From NCBI GenBank assembly GCA_035575095.1, contig DATLYF010000117.1, positions 1-20,583 on the forward strand: a DNA stretch of 20,583 bases, given 5' to 3'. This document shows, one piece after another, positions 1-6,609 of this stretch (positions within the stretch are counted from its first letter, which is position 1; each line of letters opens with the position of its first letter). Position numbers and translations under genes: made by a program. Source of the DNA: DATLYF01 sp035575095 (GTDB lineage Bacteria; Pseudomonadota; Gammaproteobacteria; Competibacterales; Competibacteraceae). The notes below the pieces were generated by a model. The model saw only the letters and a program-made list of their open reading frames with translations. It had not been told where the DNA came from and did no database searches.

Positions 1-42
1 GGCCGAGGCGGCGACGATGCGGTCATCCTTCCAGCGCTATAG
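1..42 (+). CDS. Possible C-terminal tail of an upstream gene (partial)
   Basis: An open frame runs from the left edge to a TAG at 40-42 and reads as about 13 residues ending VILPAL. Its third codon positions are more G/C-rich than those of the competing frame, which ends with TGA at 51-53. That makes this frame the likelier tail of the gene before gspD. In type II secretion clusters this neighbour is usually gspC or gspN, but the fragment is too short to identify. The alternative frame would give an ATGA overlap with the gspD start at 50, so it cannot be excluded. Confidence 0.3.
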   Translation, partial: GRGGDDAVILPAL

Positions 43-49
43 AAGAACG

Positions 50-2335
50 ATGATGAGCAAAACGATGAAGCTAGTTGGCCTGGGCAGCTTGCTGCTGCTG
101 GGCCTGAGCGGTTGCGCTTCCAGCCAGAGCGGCCCGGGCCCCGGCGAGGCTCCGGCCCGGGCCGGTAGCGACGACAAACCCCGCTTGATCGCTGCGGCCA
201 CAGCGAGTCAGCCTGCCACGGACACGGGCGCACCGCGTGAGAAGGCGGTGATCCAGGCAGGCAGCGGGCAGTTCATCAACGCGCGCGCCGCCAGCAAACC
301 CGCGCCCGCCGCGCCGGCCAGCGGCGATGTCACGCTCAACTTCGAGTTGGCCGATATCCGCGACGTGATCAAGGTGGTCTTCGACACCCTCGGCCAGAAC
401 TACGTGGTCGATCCCCAGATCCAGGGTGTGGTGACGGTGCAGACCAGCCAGCCGCTGCCCAAGGACGCCCTCATTCCCACCCTGGAGACGCTGCTGCGGG
501 CCAACAACGCGGCTCTGGTCAAGGAGGCCGGGATGTACAAGATCATCCCCGCCGCCAACGCTCTTTCCAGCGGAGTGGCGCCGCGCCTCAGGAGCGCCCA
601 GCAGGGGCAGCCCGGCTACGGCGTGCGCATCGTGCCGCTGAAGTTCATCAGCGCCACCGAGATGGAGAAGATCCTCGCCCCCTTCGCCCCCGAGGGCGGC
701 ATCCTGCGGGTCGATACCGCGCGCAATCTGCTCATGCTGGCCGGCACCAGCCGCGAGCTGGACAGCCTGCAGGAGACCATCGACATCTTCGACGTCAACT
801 GGCTGCAGGGCATGTCGGTGGGCGTCTATCGGCTGCAGAACATCGATGCCGCGACCGCCGCCGAACAACTGAACGGCGTCTTCGGCAAGGATTCCGAGGC
901 GCCGGTCGCGGGGCTGCTGCGCTTCGTGCCCATCACCCAGATCAACGCCCTGCTGGTGATCACGCCGCAGGTGGAGTACCTGCGCGAGGTGCAGAAGTGG
1001 ATCGACCGCCTCGATGGCACGGGCGGCGAGCGGCTCTACGTCTACAACGTGGAGAACGGTGATGCTGCCTATCTGGCCGAGGTGCTGGGCCAGATCTTCG
1101 GCGCCACCACGGCGGCTCCCAAGGAACCCGCTGGCGCCGCAGTAGCGCCCGGCCTGGAGCCGGCTACCCTGGGCGCCGGCGGCTATGGCACTGGCACCGG
1201 TGGCGGAATGGGCGGCACCACGGGACTGTCCGGCGGCACCGGCGCTGGCTTGAGCGAGCAGACCCCGGCCGAGGGGCAGACCGCGCCGGCCGGGCAGGCC
1301 CCCAAGCCGGCGGCGGTCAGCGTCGGCGGGCAGCCGGGCGCCCTGGCGCGGCCGGGCGAGACGGTGCGCATCGTCGCCGACGTCGAGAACAACAGCCTGC
1401 TAATCTGGGCCAACGATCGTAATTACGAGAAGATCATCGAAGCCCTGCGCAAGATCGACGTCACGCCGCGCCAGGTGCTGGTGGAGGTGACGCTGGCCGA
1501 GGTGACCCTGAGCGGCGAGCTGCGCTACGGCTTGCAGTGGTTCTTCAAGAACGAGGCCGGCAAGTACCAGGGCCAGGGCAGCACCCTGAGCAGCGGCGGC
1601 ACGGGCGCCTCGAGCTTCACCCCCTTCAATGTGCCGATCAGCGCCATCCAGAACAGCGGCAATGGCTTCGTCTACGCCATCAGCGACGGCGCCGGTATTG
1701 TGCGCGCCCTGCTCGATACGCTTGCCACCGACTCCAGGGCCAACATCCTGTCCACGCCGCAGTTGATGGTGGTCGACAACCAGGAGGCCTCGATCAAGGT
1801 GGGCGAACAGACCCCGGTCTCCACCGGCAGCACCATCACCGGCACGGGTCTCTCCACCCAGAATATTCAGTACCGCGATACCGGCGTGCTGCTCAAGGTA
1901 CGGCCCAAGGTCAACTCCGGCGGGCTAGTGTCCATGGACATCCGGCAGGAGGTGGTCGATGTGCGCGGCGAGACGACGGCGACTCAAGCCGCCCAGCAAC
2001 TGCTCACGCCCACCTTCTTCCAGCGCAGCATCGACAGCAAGGTGGCAGTGCAGAGCGGCGAGACCATCGTGCTCGGTGGCCTGATCAGCGAAACCCGTGA
2101 AGACAGCAAGGGCGGCATCCCAGTGCTGTACAAGGTGCCGGTGATCGGCCCGCTGTTCGGCAGCACCAACGAGAACGGTCGGCGCACCGAGTTGCTGGTG
2201 CTGATCACCCCCCGGGTGATCAAAGACGGCCGCGAGGCGCGCCAGATCACCGACGAGCTCAAGGATCGCATGCGCCAGGTGGCGCCCATCGCCGAGACCA
2301 AGAGCGCGAGAGCGGTGCCTGTGGCCAAACCCTAG
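50..2335 (+). CDS. gspD: Type II secretion system secretin GspD (lipoprotein)
   Basis: This is the outer-membrane secretin: a multimeric channel through which folded periplasmic proteins leave the cell. The start is taken at the ATG at 50, behind AGAAGAA; an in-frame ATG at 17 would add 11 residues. A lipoprotein signal ends in the lipobox LSGC, as in Xps-type secretins that do not need a separate pilotin. Residue numbers here count from the ATG at 17. The N0 domain is about 103-180, with VTLNFELADIRDVIKVVF. Three N1-N3 ring domains follow to about 480. N3 is split by a Gly/Thr/Ala-rich loop at about 365-445. The secretin barrel domain spans about 485-740, with QVLVEVTLAEV, DNQEASIKVGEQTPV, the VPVIGPLF loop and a final ELLVLITPRVI strand. 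A length of 761-772 aa is slightly long for GspD because of the loop. It is the only T2SS gene visible; the rest must lie upstream. Confidence 0.95.
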   Translation: MMSKTMKLVGLGSLLLLGLSGCASSQSGPGPGEAPARAGSDDKPRLIAAATASQPATDTGAPREKAVIQAGSGQFINARAASKPAPAAPASGDVTLNFELADIRDVIKVVFDTLGQNYVVDPQIQGVVTVQTSQPLPKDALIPTLETLLRANNAALVKEAGMYKIIPAANALSSGVAPRLRSAQQGQPGYGVRIVPLKFISATEMEKILAPFAPEGGILRVDTARNLLMLAGTSRELDSLQETIDIFDVNWLQGMSVGVYRLQNIDAATAAEQLNGVFGKDSEAPVAGLLRFVPITQINALLVITPQVEYLREVQKWIDRLDGTGGERLYVYNVENGDAAYLAEVLGQIFGATTAAPKEPAGAAVAPGLEPATLGAGGYGTGTGGGMGGTTGLSGGTGAGLSEQTPAEGQTAPAGQAPKPAAVSVGGQPGALARPGETVRIVADVENNSLLIWANDRNYEKIIEALRKIDVTPRQVLVEVTLAEVTLSGELRYGLQWFFKNEAGKYQGQGSTLSSGGTGASSFTPFNVPISAIQNSGNGFVYAISDGAGIVRALLDTLATDSRANILSTPQLMVVDNQEASIKVGEQTPVSTGSTITGTGLSTQNIQYRDTGVLLKVRPKVNSGGLVSMDIRQEVVDVRGETTATQAAQQLLTPTFFQRSIDSKVAVQSGETIVLGGLISETREDSKGGIPVLYKVPVIGPLFGSTNENGRRTELLVLITPRVIKDGREARQITDELKDRMRQVAPIAETKSARAVPVAKP

Positions 2336-2344
2336 GCACGGCAT

Positions 2345-2370
2345 GCCCGCGCGCCGTATGGCGCGCGGGC
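2345..2370. terminator. GC hairpin between convergent genes
   Basis: A perfect 11-bp inverted repeat has arms at 2345-2355 and 2360-2370 and a GTAT loop. It lies between the stop codons of gspD and of the convergent GT41 gene. No T-run follows on either strand, so it is not a canonical intrinsic terminator. Position and stability suggest a shared transcription end or an mRNA 3'-stabilising stem. Confidence 0.55.
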
Positions 2371-2377
2371 GCGGGGG

Positions 2378-4801
2378 CTAGAGGTGGATGGCCTGTGGTG
2401 CCGCGCCTTGCTGATAGCGCGCCCACATCGCCTCATAGCCGCGCTCTAGGTTGCGCACGAAGCGATCGGTATCGAACAGCGGATGGCTCAGTCGGTTCGC
2501 CTGCAGCTTGGTCTTGAGCGCCCGCAGCTCCTCCGGATGGATGGCCAGATGTTCGGCCCGGCGCTCGTACTCCGCCACCGAATAGGTGATCAGCTCGGGC
2601 AGACCCACCGCTTTCAGCAGACTGGCGGCAACGCGGGACTGGAAGCGCTCGCCGCACAGCGTCAGCACCGGCAGCCCGGCCCACAGCGCATCGGAGGCAG
2701 TGGTATGGGCCGTGTAGATGAAAGTATCCAGGAACAGATCGGCCAGCGCCATGCGCTCCAGATGAATCGCCTTGTCCACCGGCGGGGAGAAGAGCACGCG
2801 CTGCGGTTCCACACCGCGCTCGCTTGCCGCGCGCCGCAAATTCTCCTCCACTTTGGGAGCGTCGCAGAACAGCCATAGCACCGTATGGGGAAGGCGCTGT
2901 AGCAGGCGCATCCATACATCGAAGACTTCCGGGCGCAGTTTCTTCGGGCCGTTGAAGCAGCAGAACACGAAAGCGTCGTCCGGCAGCCCCACGGTGCGCC
3001 GCTCCAGACCCAGGCTGGCGATCGTCTGCCGATCGGTCACCTGGTAGGTGTCGGGCATGTACACCGGAGCCTCGTCGAAATACGGGCGCAGGGGCTCTGG
3101 CAGCACGGTGGCATCGGCGATGATGTAGTCGATGAAATCGGCGCCGAGCGTGCCCGGATAGCCCAGGAAGTTGACCTGGAGCGGTGCCGGGCGCAGCGCG
3201 AAGATCTCCGGCCGGGCCAAGTGGGTGTAGCCCATCAGATCGACCAGGATGTGGATGCCGTCGGCCTGGATGCGCCGCGCGGCGTCCACCGTGCCCAGAT
3301 CCTGTAGCTCCACGAAGTGATCGCAGCCGGCGGCGATACGTTGGCGGTAGGCGCTGCCGTCGTCCTGGTGCAGTGAATAGGCGAATACCTCGAAGCGCTG
3401 CCGGTCGTGTCGCTCGAACAGGCCCTGGGTGAGATGCGCAGTGGCGTGATAGCGGAAATCGGCCGAGACATAGCCGATGCGCAACCGCGTGCCGTCGAGC
3501 CGATAGTCCGCCGGCCAGTCGGTGGGGCGTACGGCCGCGGCAACCCGTTTCATGCCGCTGGCGAAGGCCCGGGCGGAGCGCTGCTGGAGCGCGGGGGAGA
3601 CCTCAAACAGCAGCGAATGGAACGGGGCGAGGGGGGCGACTCGCCCCTTGTCGAGCTCGCTGTAGGCCAGCGCAGGATAGCGCCGCTCGAAGTCGCGCAG
3701 ATGGTCCCAGCGGCCAGTGAACGTGCGCTGCAGATGCCAGTTGGCGTAGAGCACCTGACCGTTGAGCGGCACGGCCAACTGGTCCGGCGGCACCTGGGGC
3801 AGTGGCTCCGCGCTCAGGCCGGCACGCTGAGCCAGGCTGAAGCTGCCCACGGCTTCGGTACTCTCCTCGAAGCGCAGCAGCAACGCCAGCGCCGTGGCTT
3901 GCAGCTCGAACAGTGGCGCCCGTTCCTTGGGGCTCCAGCCCCGGCTGGCGGCAGCGCACAGGATGTGCCGGCAGGCCGCCAGGGCGCTGGCGAAGCGACC
4001 CTGTTCGATGAACAACTTCACCAGTTGTTGGCCGAGGGCCTGGAAGAAAGCCGTATCGGTGTCGGCCAGCGCTTCCAGCAAGGCCAGCGCACCATCCTCA
4101 TCGAGATGGGGCTCAGCCTGCTCCAGCACCAGCTCCAGTGCCATCTGGAAGTGCTCGTGGCCGTCGCCGAGCCGGGCCAGCACGCGCAGGGCGTCGGCGT
4201 GACGGTGCAGGCCGCTCAGCGCGAGCATGCGATCGAGCGCCAGCTCCGCCGACTCGCCGTGCAGTGCCGCGGTCGCGTCGATGGCCTGCAGGGCCTCGGC
4301 GTAGCGCTCCAGGCCGAGCAGCGCCGTGATGCGATTGAGCAACAGCGGCGGATGCTCAGGGGCGAGCGCCAGCCCGCGCAGAGTGGCCTCCAGGGCCTCC
4401 TGATGGCGCTCCAGCGTCAGCAGGATGGCGCTCTGGTTGACATGGCCCTCGATCAGCGCCGGCTCGAGCCGCAGCGCGGCTTCGACCGAACGCAAGGCCT
4501 CCTCGTGCCGGCCCAGTTGCTGCAGGGCCAGCGCCTGGTTGATCAGCTGCGGCAGGTTATCGGGCGACAGTTCCAGAGCCCGCTGTACCGTCGCCAATGC
4601 CTCCTGGGCGCGTTGCTGGCCGAGCAGGGCAGCGGCCAGCACCTGCAGCGCGGGCTGGGAATGGGGGATGTCAGCAATCAATTCGCGGGCGCTGCGCTCG
4701 GCGCGCTCGAATGCGCCCTCGGCCAGGGCCGTGCCGGCACTTTGCAGCAGTTCCGCATGGGCGGCGCTCAACCTGGCCATGTCAGGCGAATGATCTATCA
4801 T
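2378..4801 (-). CDS. TPR-repeat protein with GT41 (OGT/SPINDLY-like) glycosyltransferase domain
   Basis: This is a predicted cytoplasmic protein O-glycosyltransferase, the family of human OGT (UDP-GlcNAc) and plant SPINDLY (GDP-fucose). Residues about 15-320 are tetratricopeptide helices, for example ALATVQRALELSPDNLPQL and EEALRSVEAALRLEPALIEG. Residues about 438-795 are the catalytic part. RIGYVSADFRYHATAH (441-456) carries a His (452) aligned by eye with the OGT catalytic-region His. GIHILVDLMGYT and FALRPAPLQVNFLGYPGT (534-551) match the family core. FNGPKKL (617-622) holds the nucleotide-binding Lys. HTTASDALWAGLPVLT (699-714) and SRVAASLL complete the sugar-nucleotide site. At 807 aa the length is normal for a bacterial TPR-OGT. 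The ATG at 4801 directly follows an in-frame TAG; Met8 is an alternative start with no better ribosome site. The gene stands alone, convergent with gspD and divergent from the secreted-protein genes. Donor sugar and acceptor are unknown. Confidence 0.9.
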   Translation of the reverse strand: MIDHSPDMARLSAAHAELLQSAGTALAEGAFERAERSARELIADIPHSQPALQVLAAALLGQQRAQEALATVQRALELSPDNLPQLINQALALQQLGRHEEALRSVEAALRLEPALIEGHVNQSAILLTLERHQEALEATLRGLALAPEHPPLLLNRITALLGLERYAEALQAIDATAALHGESAELALDRMLALSGLHRHADALRVLARLGDGHEHFQMALELVLEQAEPHLDEDGALALLEALADTDTAFFQALGQQLVKLFIEQGRFASALAACRHILCAAASRGWSPKERAPLFELQATALALLLRFEESTEAVGSFSLAQRAGLSAEPLPQVPPDQLAVPLNGQVLYANWHLQRTFTGRWDHLRDFERRYPALAYSELDKGRVAPLAPFHSLLFEVSPALQQRSARAFASGMKRVAAAVRPTDWPADYRLDGTRLRIGYVSADFRYHATAHLTQGLFERHDRQRFEVFAYSLHQDDGSAYRQRIAAGCDHFVELQDLGTVDAARRIQADGIHILVDLMGYTHLARPEIFALRPAPLQVNFLGYPGTLGADFIDYIIADATVLPEPLRPYFDEAPVYMPDTYQVTDRQTIASLGLERRTVGLPDDAFVFCCFNGPKKLRPEVFDVWMRLLQRLPHTVLWLFCDAPKVEENLRRAASERGVEPQRVLFSPPVDKAIHLERMALADLFLDTFIYTAHTTASDALWAGLPVLTLCGERFQSRVAASLLKAVGLPELITYSVAEYERRAEHLAIHPEELRALKTKLQANRLSHPLFDTDRFVRNLERGYEAMWARYQQGAAPQAIHL

Positions 4802-4864
4802 CTAATTCAGGTCTCGGTCATAGGAAAGGGATAAAGGGATGTTTTTGTTGCGTATTCGAGACAA

Positions 4865-4917
4865 CCGCTCATTCGCAAGCGGCCGCTGCTGCGGTCATGT
4901 CCGATGCGGGGCCGCAT
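4865..4917. repeat. Cluster of three short inverted repeats
   Basis: The arms are CCGCT (4865-4869)/AGCGG (4878-4882), CCGC (4883-4886)/GCGG (4891-4894), and ATGCGG (4904-4909)/CCGCAT (4912-4917). They sit back to back upstream of the GT41 gene. They could form a structured leader in its transcript or act as protein-binding sites. Short stems like these also arise by chance in GC-rich DNA. Confidence 0.35.
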
Positions 4918-4948
4918 GAGTTTGGCTCTGGTCGTTGCTATCCGTGAC

Positions 4949-4978
4949 TTGACTTCATGCCGGAAGTGGTGTTGTATT
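4949..4978 (+). promoter_or_regulatory. Weak sigma70-like promoter candidate
   Basis: TTGACT at 4949-4954 matches five of six bases of the -35 consensus. TGTATT at 4973-4978, 18 bp further on, matches four of six of the -10 consensus. It points toward the secreted-protein gene at 5190 and would give a leader of roughly 200 nt. The -10 candidate overlaps the GTGTTGT half of an imperfect palindrome. Confidence 0.25.
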
Positions 4979-4989
4979 TACGGCAACAC
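4969..4989. promoter_or_regulatory. Imperfect palindrome, possible operator
   Basis: GTGTTGT (4969-4975), a 7-bp spacer, then GCAACAC (4983-4989) form an inverted repeat with one mismatch. The same word recurs exactly as ACAACAC at 5031-5037 and GTGTTGT at 5079-5085. A repeated, symmetric word overlapping a possible -10 box is the usual look of a repressor site, but no regulator gene is visible nearby. Confidence 0.25.
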
Positions 4990-5173
4990 TGTTGTGTTTT
5001 TGTCGAAACCCCAAGTTTTCTTGCTCGCGGACAACACATCCGGTTGCTAGAGCCAGGTATCGAAGGTATGCTGTCAGCGTGTTGTTTGGTGGTCAAGCTG
5101 GCAAAAATACAAGCCTTCACGAGGCGGGGGCAATCGGTTTCGGCAGGATCGCATCCTGATTCTTATAACTGGT

Positions 5174-5180
5174 AAAGGAG
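5174..5180 (+). promoter_or_regulatory. Ribosome binding site for the GTG-started gene at 5190
   Basis: AAAGGAG lies 9 nt before the GTG at 5190. It is a strong Shine-Dalgarno sequence and fixes the start of the small exported protein despite the non-ATG codon. Confidence 0.75.
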
Positions 5181-5189
5181 ACTTGTGCA

Positions 5190-5483
5190 GTGAACAAGAA
5201 GCTCAAGATTATCGCTACCTCCGCCATGGCGGTGGGCGCTGTCACGCTCGTTGGGGTGTCGAACGTTCTGGCGCAGTCGGCTCGCTCCAACGTCATCGAT
5301 CGGGGCCTGGTTGCTCCTGCTCAGGAAGACGGTGACGCCGCTTGGAACGCGGCTGTGAGCGCTTTCTGTGCCGCCCAGGCGGATAGCACCTCCGGCGCCC
5401 TCATGCAGCGCGTGACCGATACCGTTGCGCTGGCGCGCTTCGATGCTCTGTGCAACGGCGCTCTGGTGCCGACGGGCGACTGA
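5190..5483 (+). CDS. Small secreted protein of unknown function
   Basis: I do not recognise this 97-aa protein. It begins MNKKLKIIATSAMAVGAVT, a basic n-region followed by a hydrophobic core. A likely signal peptidase site lies after NVLA or VLAQ near residues 28-29, leaving a mature protein of about 68 residues. The mature part has two cysteines (in AFCAAQ and ALCNGA) that could form one disulfide in the periplasm. It has no membrane segment after the signal. The GTG start is supported by a strong AAAGGAG. It is first of a pair with the exported protein at 5556, and a short hairpin with a T-run lies between them. Possible roles are a secreted partner of the next protein or a type II secretion substrate; neither is shown by the sequence. 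Confidence 0.8.
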   Translation: MNKKLKIIATSAMAVGAVTLVGVSNVLAQSARSNVIDRGLVAPAQEDGDAAWNAAVSAFCAAQADSTSGALMQRVTDTVALARFDALCNGALVPTGD

Positions 5484-5497
5484 TCGAGTTCCGATAC

Positions 5498-5515
5498 CCG
5501 CTTTCGCGGTTTTTT
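5498..5515 (+). terminator. Short intrinsic terminator
   Basis: CCGC (5498-5501), loop TTTC, GCGG (5506-5509), then six T at 5510-5515, starting 15 bp after the stop codon. The stem is only 4 bp, so termination is probably partial and the next gene may be reached by read-through. Confidence 0.6.
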
Positions 5516-5539
5516 GGGTTCCTTGACTACTTAACGTTT

Positions 5540-5546
5540 GAAGGGG
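5540..5546 (+). promoter_or_regulatory. Ribosome binding site for the gene at 5556
   Basis: GAAGGGG ends 9 nt before the ATG at 5556. This favours that start over the in-frame TTG at 5538, which lies upstream of and partly within this site. Confidence 0.65.
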
Positions 5547-5555
5547 TTTAGATCA

Positions 5556-6497
5556 ATGAAGATCAAGATGAAGGCTCTTTCCGTCGCCGTGGGTGCCACC
5601 CTGGGCGTCGCTTCCCTCAACGCTAACGCCGATGCGCTGCTGTTCCCGTTCTTCCAGAGTGGCAACGGCGCCGTCACCTACCTGTCTCTGCACGGCGACG
5701 CTGGCTCTCTTGGCGACTTCACCAGCAACAGCCTGCACTACGTTTGGAACTACAACGATCCGGTCCTGGGTACCTGCACCCACTTCGACCTGGACGGTTC
5801 CATGTCGCAGTCTGACCTGATCCAGCAGAGCGTGAGCGCCCCGGGCGTGCCGGGCGGCGACGATCTGGACACCAAGTTCGGCGATGCCTCCAACCCGGCC
5901 TATCTGACCGTGGGCAACACCGAGGGCTTCTTGACCGTCGAGGACGATTCCCTCGAGGGCGGCTTCCGCGGTCAGGCCATCATCGTCAATGTGGCCAACG
6001 GCACCGTCACCGCCTACAAGGGCCTGAACAACCCGGCCAGCACCAGCGAGGCCGACTTCAACAGCCTGCCGGTGTCGCACTTCTCCCACGACCTGACCTG
6101 GTACCCGACCAACGTCGTGGATACCGCCTGGTTCCTGCTGGTGACCGGCACCAACATGAACAACCTGTCCGGCTGGAGGGGCGCGGTGAACTCCTTCAAC
6201 GGCTTCGGCGGCGTGTTCAACCGTGACGAGGTGTTCGCCTCCGGTGGCGCTTCCATCGACACCGTGTGCTACGACACCATCACCGTGGCGGACTTCACCA
6301 ACGCCGCCCAGCAGGCGCACGTCGCCAACGGCGGCTATGCTTGGCTGATCAACGCCCCGATCGGCAACAATGCCGATCCCGCCAACCCGACCGACGCCAC
6401 CGGCGCGCTGATGGTGAAGATCGAGAGCTCCGACGCGCTGGGTCCGACCAAGACCGCCATCAGCCTGGAGAATGCCTTCCCCAACTTCCCGTACTAA
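5556..6497 (+). CDS. Secreted protein of unknown function, 313 aa
   Basis: I do not recognise the family. The start at ATG 5556 gives MKIKMKALSVAVGATLGVAS followed by LNANA, a classic signal peptide with cleavage before DALLFPFF near residue 26. An in-frame TTG at 5538 would add six residues but overlaps the ribosome site. The mature part is about 288 residues, acidic, rich in Asn, Gly, Asp and aromatic residues, and has no further membrane segment. It looks like a beta-rich extracellular or periplasmic protein. Cysteines occur in GTCTHFDLDG and DTVCYDTI and may pair. Codon use leans heavily on AAC, ATC, GGC and CTG, as in highly expressed genes. A strong terminator follows. Together with the small protein at 5190 it forms an isolated secreted pair. 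A type II secretion substrate is possible given the nearby gspD, but that is inference. Confidence 0.85.
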   Translation: MKIKMKALSVAVGATLGVASLNANADALLFPFFQSGNGAVTYLSLHGDAGSLGDFTSNSLHYVWNYNDPVLGTCTHFDLDGSMSQSDLIQQSVSAPGVPGGDDLDTKFGDASNPAYLTVGNTEGFLTVEDDSLEGGFRGQAIIVNVANGTVTAYKGLNNPASTSEADFNSLPVSHFSHDLTWYPTNVVDTAWFLLVTGTNMNNLSGWRGAVNSFNGFGGVFNRDEVFASGGASIDTVCYDTITVADFTNAAQQAHVANGGYAWLINAPIGNNADPANPTDATGALMVKIESSDALGPTKTAISLENAFPNFPY

Positions 6498-6520
6498 GCC
6501 GCGGGTAAGTCGAAGCGCCA

Positions 6521-6550
6521 AAAGGCGGATGCATCGCATCCGCCTTTTTT
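6521..6550 (+). terminator. Strong intrinsic terminator
   Basis: A perfect 12-bp stem (6521-6532 with 6536-6547) and a 3-nt ATC loop run straight into further T residues to 6550, 23 bp after the stop of the secreted protein. A run of A at the left arm could let it work weakly on the minus strand too. Confidence 0.9.
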
Positions 6551-6609
6551 CTATTATTGGCACTCTTTTGTTTCAACCGCATCCGATTTCGCTCAGGCGA
6601 GAGGTGTTC

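Larger units (their letters stand above)
4802..5189. other. Intergenic region between divergent genes
   Basis: These 388 bp separate the GT41 gene (leftward) from the small secreted-protein gene (rightward) and must hold both promoters. The stretch is visibly richer in A/T than the flanking genes. It contains three short inverted repeats at 4865-4917, a weak sigma70-like pair at 4949-4978, and scattered GTGTTGT/ACAACAC words at 4969-5085. Short open frames here, such as 4957-5175, show no recognisable protein features and no convincing ribosome site, so I see no gene. Confidence 0.7.

Noticed and set aside
3407..4834. Long plus-strand open frame (475 codons) opposite the GT41 gene
   Set aside because: It is antisense to a gene with clear family motifs. 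The translation is Gln/Arg/Gly-rich low-complexity with no domain, as expected for a shadow frame in GC-rich DNA.
5097..5118. Possible sigma54 promoter (CTGGCAAAAATACAAGCC)
   Set aside because: The GG and GC elements are one base too far apart and the -12 box lacks the expected TT.
5164..5169. TATAAC as -10 box for the gene at 5190
   Set aside because: It lies too close to the ribosome site to give a usable leader, and no -35-like sequence sits 16-18 bp upstream.
4957..5175. 72-codon open frame in the intergenic region
   Set aside because: It has no ribosome site, no recognisable features, and ends just before a better-supported gene.
5523..5553. TTGACT with TTAGAT as promoter for the gene at 5556
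   Set aside because: The -10 candidate is poor and the transcript would begin at the start codon, making the clear ribosome site useless.
6557..6586. TTGGCA as -35 box of a promoter for the propeller gene
   Set aside because: A good five-of-six match, but no acceptable -10 hexamer lies 16-18 bp downstream.
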